From positions 41,001 to 105,000 of the forward strand of contig NZ_CP023550.1 of assembly GCF_002407205.1 (NCBI RefSeq): a stretch of DNA of 64,000 nt, given 5' to 3'. Shown one piece after another: positions 50,915-59,872 of the stretch (within the stretch, counting starts at the first letter, position 1; every line of letters begins with the position of its first letter). A program made the position numbers and the translations under genes. A model generated the notes under the pieces. That model was given only the letters and a program-made list of their open reading frames with translations. It was not told the DNA's origin and did no database searches. This stretch comes from Rhodobacter sp. CZR27 (GTDB lineage Bacteria; Pseudomonadota; Alphaproteobacteria; Rhodobacterales; Rhodobacteraceae).

Positions 50915-52225
50915 ATGTCCGACACGTCTCCCATCCTGCAGCTTCCCTACATCCTGCCCTCGCAGGCGCAGAAGCACGTCACCCACAACGAGGCACTGCG
51001 GCTGCTCGACGTGCTGGTGCAGCCCACGGTCCTCGACCGGGACCGCACGGCGCCGCCCGCCTCTCCGGCGGCCGGCGCGCGCCATCTGGTGCCGGCGGGG
51101 GCCAGCGGTGCCTGGGCCGGCCACACGGACGAGATCGCGGTCTGGGAGGCCGAGACGGCGGTCTGGCGCTTCCTGGCCCCGCAGCCCGGCTGGCAGACCT
51201 TCGTGCTGGCCGAGGGGGCGGGCCTCGTCTTCACCGTGACGGGCTGGCAGACGCTGAACCAGCTCGCGCCGGAATTCGCCTCGCTCGGCATCTCCACTGC
51301 TGCGGACGAGACCAACCGGCTGGCCGTCGCCTCCTCGGCCACGCTGCTCACCCATTCCGGCGAGGGGCATCAGCTCAAGGTCAACAAGGCCGCGGCCGGG
51401 GATACGGCGAGCCTGCTGTTCCAGACCGGCTGGTCGGGCCGGGCCGAGATCGGGCTGGCGGGCAGCGACGACCTCTCGGTGAAGGTCAGCCCGGACGGCG
51501 ATACCTTCCGCACCGCGCTCCGGGTGGACCGCGGCACGGGCCGGGTGATGCTGCCGCAGGGCATGACCGTCACCGGCAGCGTCACCGGCACGGCGGTGCA
51601 GGCCTCGGCCGCGGATGCGACGGCCGGCCGGCTGCTGGCGGTCGGGGCCTTCGGGCTGGGGGGCACGGCGCCGCTGATCGGCAATGCCGAGGTGACGGAC
51701 GGCTCGATCGCGCCGGGCTTCTACGGCTATGACAGTGCCCAGGGCAGCAGCGGCGGGCCCTCGGGGGTGCAGTGCGGGATCCTGCTGCACCAGAGCCGCA
51801 CGTCCGGCGCGGGCGAGGTGCAGCTTTTCCTCGTGGAGAGCGCGGCCGGGGCGGGCTGCCTGCCGGGCATCCTGTTCTCGCGGGCCCGCAGCGGCGGGGC
51901 ATGGTCCGGCTGGTTCGCGGGTGGCGTGGTGGACAGCGCAGGCAATGCCAACGGCCGCTACATCCGCCACCAGGACGGCACGCAGACCTGCTGGCAGTCG
52001 GTGACCACCGTGACCTCGGGCGAGGCGGCCATCACCTTTCCGGCTCCGTTCTCCTCCACCTCGGGCCTCATCACGACGATGGGCGTCAATGGCACCGCGG
52101 CCAGCTCGATCTGTCCGCGCATCACCGCGCGCACCGCGACCGGCGCCAATGTCTCGGCCTTCAACACCTCGAACGCGCGTATCGCCGTGAGGGTCGAGCT
52201 GATCTCGATGGGGCGCTGGTACTGA
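50915..52225 (+). CDS. DUF2793 domain protein, possible gene-transfer-agent head-spike/capsule-binding protein
   Basis: A 436-residue protein. The first ~90 residues are a DUF2793 domain ('LPYILPSQAQKHVTHNEALR', 'LLDVLVQPTVLDRD', 'HLVPAGASGAWAGHTDEIAV', 'WRFLAPQPGW'). A glycine/alanine-rich beta-repeat part follows ('GFYGYDSAQGSSGGPSG'), then a C-terminal tail-fibre-like domain that ends 'VELISMGRWY'. In Rhodobacter capsulatus a DUF2793-type protein (GhsA) is a head spike of the gene transfer agent and binds the capsule; that link is from memory. The ATG at 50915 has AAGGGG upstream. No other phage or GTA gene is nearby. An adhesin or polysaccharide-binding fibre is the alternative. Confidence 0.75.
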   Translation: MSDTSPILQLPYILPSQAQKHVTHNEALRLLDVLVQPTVLDRDRTAPPASPAAGARHLVPAGASGAWAGHTDEIAVWEAETAVWRFLAPQPGWQTFVLAEGAGLVFTVTGWQTLNQLAPEFASLGISTAADETNRLAVASSATLLTHSGEGHQLKVNKAAAGDTASLLFQTGWSGRAEIGLAGSDDLSVKVSPDGDTFRTALRVDRGTGRVMLPQGMTVTGSVTGTAVQASAADATAGRLLAVGAFGLGGTAPLIGNAEVTDGSIAPGFYGYDSAQGSSGGPSGVQCGILLHQSRTSGAGEVQLFLVESAAGAGCLPGILFSRARSGGAWSGWFAGGVVDSAGNANGRYIRHQDGTQTCWQSVTTVTSGEAAITFPAPFSSTSGLITTMGVNGTAASSICPRITARTATGANVSAFNTSNARIAVRVELISMGRWY

Positions 52226-52230
52226 TCGCG

Positions 52231-52267
52231 GATCCGGGGCCTCCGGTCAGAGCACGAGCCCCGGATC
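52231..52267. terminator. Hairpin between the convergent DUF2793 and DUF1501 genes
   Basis: GATCCGGGGC and GCCCCGGATC form a perfect 10-bp stem around a 17-base loop. It starts five bases after the DUF2793 stop and overlaps the last codons of the DUF1501 gene. No U-tract follows. Probably a terminator for the plus-strand gene. Confidence 0.5.
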
Positions 52268-53452
52268 GTCCCCCATGTCGAGACCGGGGAAGACGCTGCC
52301 TTCCAGCAGCCCCCGGTCGAAGCCGTAGAGCGCGCGCATCGTCCAGGCGGCCCAGGCGCGCACGTCCGAAGTGGGCATGAGATCGCGCCCGGCATAGAGG
52401 GCGGCATCCCCCAGCCCCGGCCAGCGCCCCATCACCTGCCCGCCGCGCACCGCGCCGCCGGCGACCAGCATCGCCCCCGCCGTGCCGTGGTCCGTCCCGC
52501 CCGAGCCGTTCTCGCGCGCGGTGCGGCCGAATTCGGTCATGGCGAGGACCGCCGTCCTCTCCCAGGCCGGTCCCAGCCCGTCCCTGAGCCGCAGCAGCAG
52601 GCGTTCGAGCTGCGAGAGCGGCTTCAGGATCGACCGGGCCTGGCTGCGGTGCGTGTCCCAGCCCGAGAGCGAGAAGGCCGCGATCCGCGCCTCGCCGCGC
52701 AGCCGCTCGGCGGCGAAGCCCGCCAGCCCGTCGATGTCGGCGAAGGGATTTCCCTTGCCCTTTCCCTTCCGCCCCCGCGCCCCGCCCTCCGCGGCCCCGG
52801 GGATCGCCGCGGCAAGCTCCAGCGCCTCGGCCGCCACGTCGCGGAACAGCGGGTCGTCGTGATAGAGCTCGCCCAGAAGCCGGCGGTTCTGCGCCGAAAG
52901 GTCGAGCCTCAGGTCCGGGGACCAGGACCGCACCGGCGCCATGCCCTCGATCACCGGCAGCGGGTCGCGCCCGACCGCCCAGGCGGTCTCGGCCCGAAGG
53001 CCCGGCACCGCCTGCAGCATCCGGTTCAGCCAGCCATCGCGGGCCGTCCCCCGCGGCACGTCGGGGCTGGTGCCGGCCTCGAGCAGGTCCTGCCCGTCGA
53101 AATGGCTGCGCTTGTCGCGGTAGGGGGTCGAGACGGCGTGGACGAAGCCGAGCTCGCCCCGCTGCCAGAGATCCGACAGGCCGCCAAGCGCCGGATGCAG
53201 CGCGAAGCCCTGCGACAGCGCAAGCCCGTTCCCGCGGGCCAGCGTCGGGCGATAGGTCGCGAGAAGCGGGTCCTCGAAGGGGCGCACCACGTCGAGCCCG
53301 TCCATCGCGCCGCGCAGCACGACCACCACCAGCCGGTTCTCGCCCAGGGTGGCGGCATCGCCCGCGAGCGTCATGGTGGTGATCAGCGGATGGGCCGCGG
53401 CCGAGCAGCCGAGCGCGGTGAGCCCCTGCAGGAAGATGCGCCGGTCGATCAT
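52247..53452 (-). CDS. DUF1501 protein, probable Tat-exported
   Basis: A 401-residue protein of the DUF1501 family (sulfatase-like/alkaline-phosphatase fold). It opens with a twin-arginine-like signal (RRIFLQGLTALG near residues 4-15) and contains 'VVVVLRGAMDGLDVVRPFED', 'SHFDGQDLLEAGTSPDV', 'SGWDTHRSQA' and 'EFGRTARENGSGGTDHGTAG'. The conserved D/H residues suggest a periplasmic metal-dependent hydrolase; no activity is firmly established for the family. It is encoded ten bases after the DUF1800 gene. This pairing is very common across bacteria, so the two likely work together. Confidence 0.9.
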   Translation of the reverse strand: MIDRRIFLQGLTALGCSAAAHPLITTMTLAGDAATLGENRLVVVVLRGAMDGLDVVRPFEDPLLATYRPTLARGNGLALSQGFALHPALGGLSDLWQRGELGFVHAVSTPYRDKRSHFDGQDLLEAGTSPDVPRGTARDGWLNRMLQAVPGLRAETAWAVGRDPLPVIEGMAPVRSWSPDLRLDLSAQNRRLLGELYHDDPLFRDVAAEALELAAAIPGAAEGGARGRKGKGKGNPFADIDGLAGFAAERLRGEARIAAFSLSGWDTHRSQARSILKPLSQLERLLLRLRDGLGPAWERTAVLAMTEFGRTARENGSGGTDHGTAGAMLVAGGAVRGGQVMGRWPGLGDAALYAGRDLMPTSDVRAWAAWTMRALYGFDRGLLEGSVFPGLDMGDDPGLVL

Positions 53453-53462
53453 CGGGGTTCTC

Positions 53463-54818
53463 CTATCGCCGGTTGAATTCGGCCGAGGCGAGCACGAGGC
53501 CCGCCGCGTCGCGCCGGCTTTCGGCCCGGCTCACCGCCTGCCGCAACTCCGCCCCCGCGAAGGGGCCGAGCGCGCGGTCGACGAGGGCCAGGGGATCGGG
53601 CAATTCGCGCCGGAAGGCGGTCGGCATCTCGAGCGCCCAGAGGATGCGCGAGGACAGCCGGGGCGGGGTGATCCAGGCCGAGGCTTCCTCGGGCCAGCCG
53701 TCGGGTCCCGCGGGGCGCTGCCAGGGCTGGCCCATCCCGGCCATCGGGACAAGGATCAGCCGGTCGAGCCGCTTGCCCGGAAGCCGCTCCACCTCCTCGG
53801 GCCGGATGCCGAAGGCCCTGAGCCCCGCCACCACATAGTCGAAGGGCTGGCGCACCTTGGCCTGCGGCGCGGCCCGGGCGGCCGGATGGGCCAGCATCGC
53901 GCCATAGACCGCGGGCAGATCGCCCCCGGTGTCGAGGAAGGCGCGTTCCATCGCCGCCACCAGATCCGGGTCGGGCGTGTCGGCCACGAAATGCCGGGCA
54001 AGCTTGGTCGCGATGTGGCGGGCGGTCTCGGGTCGGGCGGCCAGATCGGCCAGCGCCCTGCGGATCGGCCCGAGGCCGCGGCCCTCGTAGCTCGTGCCCA
54101 GAACCGTCTCGGCCCCCGGTTCGGCCGCGTTGCGCCGGAAGGTGAAGCCCTTCTCGATGCTGAAGCCGAGCCCGGTCAGAAGCTCCGCCATCTCGGTCAC
54201 GTCGGCCTGCGAATAGGCGGCGCCCACGCCCAGCGTGTGCAGCTCCATCAGCTCGCGGGCCAGGTTCTCGTTCAGCCCCCTCGCGCGCTTTCGCCCGGCG
54301 GGCGAGCCGGGCCCGACCGAGCTGTCCTGGTCGAGATAGGAGATCATGGCCGGGTGCAGCGTCACGGCGGCCAGGAGCTCGGCAAAGTGCCCGGCGAGAT
54401 GCGGGCGGATCGCCTCCTCGACCAGGGCGCCCGGCAGCGCCCCGTCGCGGGCGCTGCGCGCTACCACGGCGAAATGGCCCGACCAGAACTGCACCAGCCG
54501 CTCGCGGAAGCCATCGGGCGAGGCCAGCGCCCGGCCGATCGAGACCGCCGCCGACCGTCGCGCCTGATCGCGGATCGCTTCCCGCGCCTCACGCAGGCGC
54601 GCCGTCTTTGCGGGATCGCTTTCCGGCAGCCTCTGGCTTTCGGCGAGCGTGCGCATTGCGGGCAGCAGGTCCGGCAGCCGCGGCAGCGGCCGGTCCTCCG
54701 CGGCACGATCGGGGCCGCGGAGCAGGGTCAGCATGCCTTCGGGCGTGGTCGGCGCCCCTTCCGGCAGCGGCAGGCCGTATCCGAACCGGATCGCGGTCAG
54801 GGCGGGGCCATCGGTCAT
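53463..54818 (-). CDS. DUF1800 protein, partner of DUF1501
   Basis: A 451-residue member of the DUF1800 family: 'IRFGYGLPLPEGAPTTPEGM', 'REAIRDQARRSA', 'RLVQFWSGHFAVV', 'NENLARELMELHTLGVG' and 'YSQADVTEMAELLTGLGF' are family blocks. The usual opening is short and there is no evident signal peptide. Its role is unknown, although links to exported carbohydrate-related or surface functions have been suggested for the pair. The ATG at 54818 has GGAG upstream. The gene precedes DUF1501 in one transcript. Confidence 0.9.
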   Translation of the reverse strand: MTDGPALTAIRFGYGLPLPEGAPTTPEGMLTLLRGPDRAAEDRPLPRLPDLLPAMRTLAESQRLPESDPAKTARLREAREAIRDQARRSAAVSIGRALASPDGFRERLVQFWSGHFAVVARSARDGALPGALVEEAIRPHLAGHFAELLAAVTLHPAMISYLDQDSSVGPGSPAGRKRARGLNENLARELMELHTLGVGAAYSQADVTEMAELLTGLGFSIEKGFTFRRNAAEPGAETVLGTSYEGRGLGPIRRALADLAARPETARHIATKLARHFVADTPDPDLVAAMERAFLDTGGDLPAVYGAMLAHPAARAAPQAKVRQPFDYVVAGLRAFGIRPEEVERLPGKRLDRLILVPMAGMGQPWQRPAGPDGWPEEASAWITPPRLSSRILWALEMPTAFRRELPDPLALVDRALGPFAGAELRQAVSRAESRRDAAGLVLASAEFNRR

Positions 54819-55062
54819 GGGCGGGGCTCCGGGTGGCGGGTGCGCCCAAGATAGGAGGTTTGCCCGGCGCCTCAAGACGGCCGCCACCGGCGCGGCATCG
54901 GGTCGCCGGCGGGGCGAGGGGGGAGGCCCGGTCGCGCGGCGGCCCCCTTGGCGGGCGCCGTTGCTCTGCGCCCCGGCCCTGCCCGACCGGCCGGGAAAGC
55001 CTGCGCCGGAGCGCGCAACCGGCCAGGAGATGCGCCCGGCCAGTCCGGGGGTGCAGGGTCCG

Positions 55063-56352
55063 TCAGCGCCCGCCCGACAGGCGGCCGATCAGCCGCTCCA
55101 TGTACCAGGCATTGCTCATCGGATTGACCCCCCAGGACTGGAAGTAGAGATGCGCGACGTGGTCGGTGATCCGGACGCCGTCCCGGTCCACGAGCTGCCG
55201 GGCAAGCTCGCCGCCGGGCTGCAGCGCATCCGCATAGGTGAAGCTGTCACGCAGGTAGTCGGTGTCGTTGTCGAAGATCCCGTCCTGCGCGTTCGCGGCG
55301 GTGTCCTCGCCGACCTGCGCCCGTCGGCAGGCCGGGCTGACCGTCCGCCCTGCGGGGCGGAAGGCCAGGAATTCGGCCTCGGTGTCGGTTTCCCGGTCCA
55401 TGCAGGCATGCACGAAGCTGCGGCTGTTGACGATGAAGCCGAAGGGCGGCTCCAGCCCCGAGGCGTTGATGTCGCGCGAGGCGGCCCAGAGGTGGCGGAC
55501 CCGGGCGACGAAGTGCCTCGGATTGTGCCGGACGATCGCATAGGGGTAGTCGATGACGATCTCGGCGATCTCGAGCGGCCGCGTTCCGGACACCCCCCGG
55601 GCCTGCAGCCGGGCGAAGGCCCGCAGCACGTCGGCGATGTCGGTGGTGACGATGCGCTTGTCGTTGCCGATGCGGGGAATGGTCCCTGCCTGCCAGTTCG
55701 GCAGGTTCACCAGCATCCGCACCACCAGGCGCCGCCCTCCCTGGGCCGCCTCGATCCGGTCGCGCATCCCCAGCATGTAGGCCTGCGCCGCGCGCACCGT
55801 GAAGGGCAGGTCGAACCCGCCCGAGGCGTTCCGGCAACTGGTCCGCTTGTTGGTATCCGCCAGGAGCCGCAGGAAGGCCCCGTCGACGTTGATCGCGGAC
55901 ACCCGGACGCCCGCGTCCAGCAGCCGGGCGACGTTGCGCTCGAACTCGAAGGCCGCGGCCTGCCGGCCCAGGTCCTCGGGCCCGAGATCCCGGTCGCACC
56001 GGTCGGAGGACAGGCCGATCCCCGCCGCGTAGGTCACCGTCAGGCCCGTCTCGGCCACCATCCGGGCGAGGGCCGCAAGATCGCCGTCGTCGAGATGGCT
56101 GCCCGCGGGGCGGGGGCGCTCCGTCTGCCGCTGGAAGGTCGATTCTACCAGAAAGGAAGGGTTGAGCACGATGCCTTCCACGCCGGCCCGGTCCAGCTTC
56201 TTCCAGAGCGGCAGGTTGGACGGGCTGAAGATCTCGCGGTTGTCGAGGGCGCGGGGTCCGGGTCCGTAGATGGCTTCCGGCGCCGCCTCGAGCGGGGGGG
56301 CCAGCACGACTCCAAGCGCTGCGGCCAGCAGGATCTTCCGGAATGCTGTCAT
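55063..56352 (-). CDS. Secreted protein of unknown function, possible TIM-barrel glycosidase
   Basis: A 429-residue protein with a clear signal peptide (FRKILLAAALGVVLAPPLEA, cleavage near EAA-PEA). The mature part alternates strands and helices: 'LDRAGVEGIVLNPSFLVES', 'LARMVAETGLTVTYAAGIGL', 'LLDAGVRVSAINVDGAFLRL' and 'IAEIVIDYPYAIVRHNP'. This resembles a beta/alpha barrel like those of glycoside hydrolases or polysaccharide-modifying enzymes. It has cysteines that could pair. I do not recognise the family. AGGAGG lies five bases before the ATG. In a capsule locus, an extracytoplasmic polysaccharide hydrolase is the natural guess. Confidence 0.72.
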   Translation of the reverse strand: MTAFRKILLAAALGVVLAPPLEAAPEAIYGPGPRALDNREIFSPSNLPLWKKLDRAGVEGIVLNPSFLVESTFQRQTERPRPAGSHLDDGDLAALARMVAETGLTVTYAAGIGLSSDRCDRDLGPEDLGRQAAAFEFERNVARLLDAGVRVSAINVDGAFLRLLADTNKRTSCRNASGGFDLPFTVRAAQAYMLGMRDRIEAAQGGRRLVVRMLVNLPNWQAGTIPRIGNDKRIVTTDIADVLRAFARLQARGVSGTRPLEIAEIVIDYPYAIVRHNPRHFVARVRHLWAASRDINASGLEPPFGFIVNSRSFVHACMDRETDTEAEFLAFRPAGRTVSPACRRAQVGEDTAANAQDGIFDNDTDYLRDSFTYADALQPGGELARQLVDRDGVRITDHVAHLYFQSWGVNPMSNAWYMERLIGRLSGGR

Positions 56353-56768
56353 GAAGGCCTCCTGACGGATTTGCCGCAGGATGCCGTGGACGACGCCGGG
56401 GCGGCAAGGTCTCGGGACGCGGTCGGGGTCCCGCGGGGCCAGGGTCGGCCAATCGCCGCCGGCCCTGCCGGGGAAAGGCTCCGGAGCCCCGACCACGATC
56501 AGGCAGGTCCTGTTCCCGTCCCGGGATTGCGGCGGTCCCCGCCGCCCCTTCGGGCGGGGTCCTGCGCGGGCCGGCGGTGGCCACCGGCCGGGGCGATCCG
56601 CGATGTCGCGGCACAGCGAGAGGTTGAACCGGGGCGTCACCGGCTGTAGCGTTTCCAGGGTTTATGTCCCGGAACGGCCGACAGACCGCGTGTCGCATTC
56701 GATCCGGAACGCCATCAGCGTGAATAGCAGGACAGGGGCCGAAACCCTCATGCACGAAGGTAATTGCA
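56353..56768. other. Divergent intergenic region upstream of the SGNH/GSCFA pair
   Basis: About 415 bases. It contains a GC-rich hairpin (CCCCGCC at 56537-56543 with GGCGGGG at 56553-56559). I see no gene and no strong promoter match. Both flanking transcripts must start here. Confidence 0.45.
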
Positions 56769-57557
56769 ATGCAGGCAGGTGACGGCGCCATCGTCAAGGA
56801 ACCGGATCCGGCCGGATCATCCGCCATGGCGGCGGGAAAGAGCGTGCTCGTCATCGGGCACAGCCATGTCGGATGCCTCGCCGCGGCCGCCAGAACGTTC
56901 AATTCGGACAAGCTCGAAGTCATCAGCGTCGCCAATGTCGTCGGGAAACGGGGGCGCGAGGAACTGCCCGAGCCCGAGATCGTCCGGGCGGTGGTGAACC
57001 ACGCCCGATTGTCCAAGCCGGATGCCCTCTGCCTGTGCATCCGCGGAAACCAGCACAACATCCTTGGCATCACCGAAAACCCGACGCCCTTCTCGATCGG
57101 GGAGGCCGAATTCGGGTCGGCCCCCCGCGAGGGAAGCCGGCGCCACTTCATTCCCTACCAGCTCATGAAGGCGCATTTCAGGAACATCATCTCGCGGGAC
57201 ATGATCCATGAGCTCTACAATTCCTTCCCGGATGCGGCGCGCTATTACCTGAACGCTCCGCCGCCCGTTTCCGACTGGGACTACATCCAGGCCAACCCGA
57301 GCTCCTTCAGCGAAGAACTCAGGTTCGGCCCCTCGCCCCACGAGCTGAAGCTGCAGCTCTACCGATGCCAGACCGAGGTCCTTCGGGAATGTGCCGAGGC
57401 GGAGGGTGCCCGGTTCATCGACATCCCGCCACAGCTTTGCGACAGGGACGGGTTCCTGGCGCGGCACTGCTACGGCCCCGATCCGACGCATGCGAATACG
57501 GTCTATGGAGAGATCGTGCTGAAAACCCTTCTCGACGTCGTTGGAGCCAGCAAGTGA
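56769..57557 (+). CDS. SGNH-like esterase/acyltransferase-family protein
   Basis: A 262-residue cytosolic-looking protein with the layout of SGNH hydrolases: 'VLVIGHSHVG' with Ser32 in place of the GDS block, 'LCLCIRGNQHNIL' as the Gly/Asn block, and 'DPTHANTVYG' with Asp238 and His241 as the catalytic pair. The GHSH form of the first block is unusual. It is translated with the downstream GSCFA protein (GTGA overlap). It may attach or remove acyl groups on the polysaccharide. GAAGG precedes the ATG; an internal ATG at 56826 directly precedes the conserved core and is a possible alternative. Confidence 0.72.
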   Translation: MQAGDGAIVKEPDPAGSSAMAAGKSVLVIGHSHVGCLAAAARTFNSDKLEVISVANVVGKRGREELPEPEIVRAVVNHARLSKPDALCLCIRGNQHNILGITENPTPFSIGEAEFGSAPREGSRRHFIPYQLMKAHFRNIISRDMIHELYNSFPDAARYYLNAPPPVSDWDYIQANPSSFSEELRFGPSPHELKLQLYRCQTEVLRECAEAEGARFIDIPPQLCDRDGFLARHCYGPDPTHANTVYGEIVLKTLLDVVGASK

Positions 57558-58633
57558 AACATCCCTATGTCGGTCTTCCCGATTGCCAGTTCTGGAAGAA
57601 GGAGCCGGGCATAAGGGACGGCGCCCTGCTCGATCCGGTCTCGGATGTTCCCTTCCGCATCGGCCAGGACGACCGGATCGTCACCGCGGGAAGCTGCTTT
57701 GCGCAGCATGTCGCGCGGTTCATGGCCAGGTCCGGGTTCAACCACCTCGTCACCGAACGCGCGCATCCGATCATTCCGAAGCGATTGGCGGAACAGCACA
57801 ATTACGGGATGTTCTCCGCGCGCTACGGGAATGTCTACACCGCGCGGCAACTGAAGCAGCTGCTGCAGCGCGCCCATGGACAGTTCACGCCCATCGCGCA
57901 GGCATGGCGCGCGCCCCAATCCGGCGGGGTCGTCGATCCGTTCCGGCCGCAGATCCAGCCCGGCGGCTTCCTGAGCGAGGCGGAACTCGAGGCGGACCGG
58001 GCGCACCATTTCCGGTGCATCCGCCAGGCCATCGAGGAGATGGAGGTCTTCGTCTTCACCCTCGGCTTGACCGAGGCCTGGGAGGACACGCGCGATGGCG
58101 CCATCTTCCCCATCGCGCCCGGAATTGCCGGCGGGACCTACGATCCCGCGACGGTCCGTTTCGTCAATTTCGACGAGACAGAGACCTGGGAGGACCTGCA
58201 GCGGGCGCTGCAGTTCATCCGCGAGATCAACCCTTCGGTCCGCATCATCCTCACGGTTTCCCCGGTGCCGCTGGCCGCGACCTACGAGAACCGGCACGTG
58301 CTGCTGTCCACGACCTGGTCGAAGGCGGTCCTGAGGATCGTGGCCGAGAAGGCGGTCCGGACCTTCCGGGACTGCGCCTACTTCCCGTCCTACGAGATCA
58401 TCACCAGCCCGCATGTCCGGGGCCGGTACCTGGCGGAGGATTGCCGGGAAGTCCTGCCCGCAGGCGTCGAGCACGTCATGCGGCTGTTCGTCAGGCATTT
58501 CACCGACGGGGCGGCGGCCGCTCCGCGACCCCGGCGGGTCGAGGCGGCCGAGACCCTTGCCGCAAGGCATGTGCGCGACATGCAGAAGACGATCGACATC
58601 CTCTGCGACGAGGCGGCGATCGACAATCGGTAG
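57554..58633 (+). CDS. GSCFA domain protein
   Basis: A 359-residue member of the GSCFA family (PF08885). It carries the name-giving T-A-G-S-C-F-A-Q-H (GSCFA at residues 46-50), 'NYGMFSARYGNVYTARQLKQ', 'VFVFTLGLTEAWEDTRDG', 'FIREINPSVRIILTVSPVPL' and 'YFPSYEIITS'. The fold is believed to be SGNH-like, and members occur in capsule and LPS loci, but no activity is established. GTG start, overlapping the previous TGA, with GGAG seven bases upstream. Paired with the SGNH-like gene it suggests a two-component modification step. Confidence 0.88.
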   Translation: MKHPYVGLPDCQFWKKEPGIRDGALLDPVSDVPFRIGQDDRIVTAGSCFAQHVARFMARSGFNHLVTERAHPIIPKRLAEQHNYGMFSARYGNVYTARQLKQLLQRAHGQFTPIAQAWRAPQSGGVVDPFRPQIQPGGFLSEAELEADRAHHFRCIRQAIEEMEVFVFTLGLTEAWEDTRDGAIFPIAPGIAGGTYDPATVRFVNFDETETWEDLQRALQFIREINPSVRIILTVSPVPLAATYENRHVLLSTTWSKAVLRIVAEKAVRTFRDCAYFPSYEIITSPHVRGRYLAEDCREVLPAGVEHVMRLFVRHFTDGAAAAPRPRRVEAAETLAARHVRDMQKTIDILCDEAAIDNR

Positions 58634-58763
58634 CCCCTTCGTCCGGGCGCCGGCGCGGCGGGGGTCTTCCCGGACAGGCCGGGCTTCCGGAGGCCGGGCC
58701 GGCCCGCTATGGTCGCGGCCGGAGGGACGGCGGTCCTTCCGGCGAACCCCGTGAGGCCCTTCC

Positions 58764-59768
58764 TTGACACGCATCCTCGTCACCGGCACGGCCGGCTTCA
58801 TCGGCTTCCATCTCGCGCGGCTCCTGCTGGCCGAGGGGTTCCGCGTCCATGGCTATGACGGGATGACGGATTACTACGACGTGGCCCTCAAGCGGCGGCG
58901 TCATGCGATGCTGCTGCAGGACGGGAATTTCTCGGCCACCGAGGGGATGCTCGAGGACCAGGCGCTGTTCGACCGGGTGGCCGATGACTTCGCCCCCGAG
59001 GTCATCGTCCATCTCGCGGCGCAGGCCGGCGTGCGCTACTCGGTCGAGAACCCGCGCGCCTATCTCGATGCCAACATCATCGGCACCTTCAGCGTGATGG
59101 AGGCAGCGCGGCGGCTGAAGGTCGGTCACCTCATGATGGCCTCGACCTCGTCGGTCTATGGCGCGAACGAGGAGATGCCGTTCCGCGAGACCGACAAGGC
59201 CGACAGCCAGCTCACGATCTATGCCGCGACCAAGAAGGCCAACGAAAGCATGGGCCATGCCTGGGCCCATGTGCATGGCGTGCCCGTCACGATGTTCCGC
59301 TTCTTCACGGTCTACGGGCCGTGGGGACGGCCGGACCTCGCGCTGTTCCGGTTCGTGGATGCGATCCTCGACGGCCGGCCGATCGACATCTACAACCACG
59401 GCGAGATGTGGCGCGACTTCACCTATGTGGACGATCTGGTGCGCGCGATCCGGCTGCTGATCGATGCCGTGCCGGGCGGCCCCGAGACGGCGGTCGAGGG
59501 CGACAGCCTCTCGCCTGCCGCGCCCTTCCGCATCGTCAACATCGGCAATTCCGAAAAGGTGCGGCTTCTGGATTTCATCGAGGCGATCGAGGAGAGCCTC
59601 GGGGCAAAGGCGATCCGCAACTACATGCCGATGCAGCTGGGCGACGTGCCGGCGACCTGGGCCGATGCCGCGCTGCTGCAGCGCCTGACCGGCTACCGGC
59701 CGCAGACGGAGGTGCGCGATGGCATCGCCCGGTTCGTGGCGTGGTATCGCGACTATACGGGCAAATAG
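58764..59768 (+). CDS. NAD-dependent epimerase, probably UDP-glucuronate 4-epimerase
   Basis: A 334-residue extended short-chain dehydrogenase: 'ILVTGTAGFIGFHLARLLL', 'YDGMTDYYDVALKRRRHAML' (an insert characteristic of UDP-GlcA 4-epimerases), 'VIVHLAAQAGVRYSVENP', 'STSSVYGANEEMPF', Y-A-A-T-K catalytic block, 'RFFTVYGPWGRPDLALF' and 'YNHGEMWRDFTYVDDLV'. It would convert UDP-glucuronate to UDP-galacturonate for an acidic polysaccharide. It starts with TTG, with GAGG seven bases upstream; no ATG fits the first strand. Confidence 0.92.
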   Translation: MTRILVTGTAGFIGFHLARLLLAEGFRVHGYDGMTDYYDVALKRRRHAMLLQDGNFSATEGMLEDQALFDRVADDFAPEVIVHLAAQAGVRYSVENPRAYLDANIIGTFSVMEAARRLKVGHLMMASTSSVYGANEEMPFRETDKADSQLTIYAATKKANESMGHAWAHVHGVPVTMFRFFTVYGPWGRPDLALFRFVDAILDGRPIDIYNHGEMWRDFTYVDDLVRAIRLLIDAVPGGPETAVEGDSLSPAAPFRIVNIGNSEKVRLLDFIEAIEESLGAKAIRNYMPMQLGDVPATWADAALLQRLTGYRPQTEVRDGIARFVAWYRDYTGK

Positions 59769-59872
59769 GGCGCAAGATCCCGAGGCCCCCGGTTTGCACC
59801 CGCGCGGGTATGCGCTAGACAACGCGAAAGGCGTGACCTTGCCCAACGAAAGCTTGAATGGCGGAGGCTGAC

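Noticed and set aside
50774..52225. Prophage or complete gene-transfer-agent cluster around the DUF2793 gene
   Set aside because: No capsid, portal, terminase, tail or lysis gene is present on either side.
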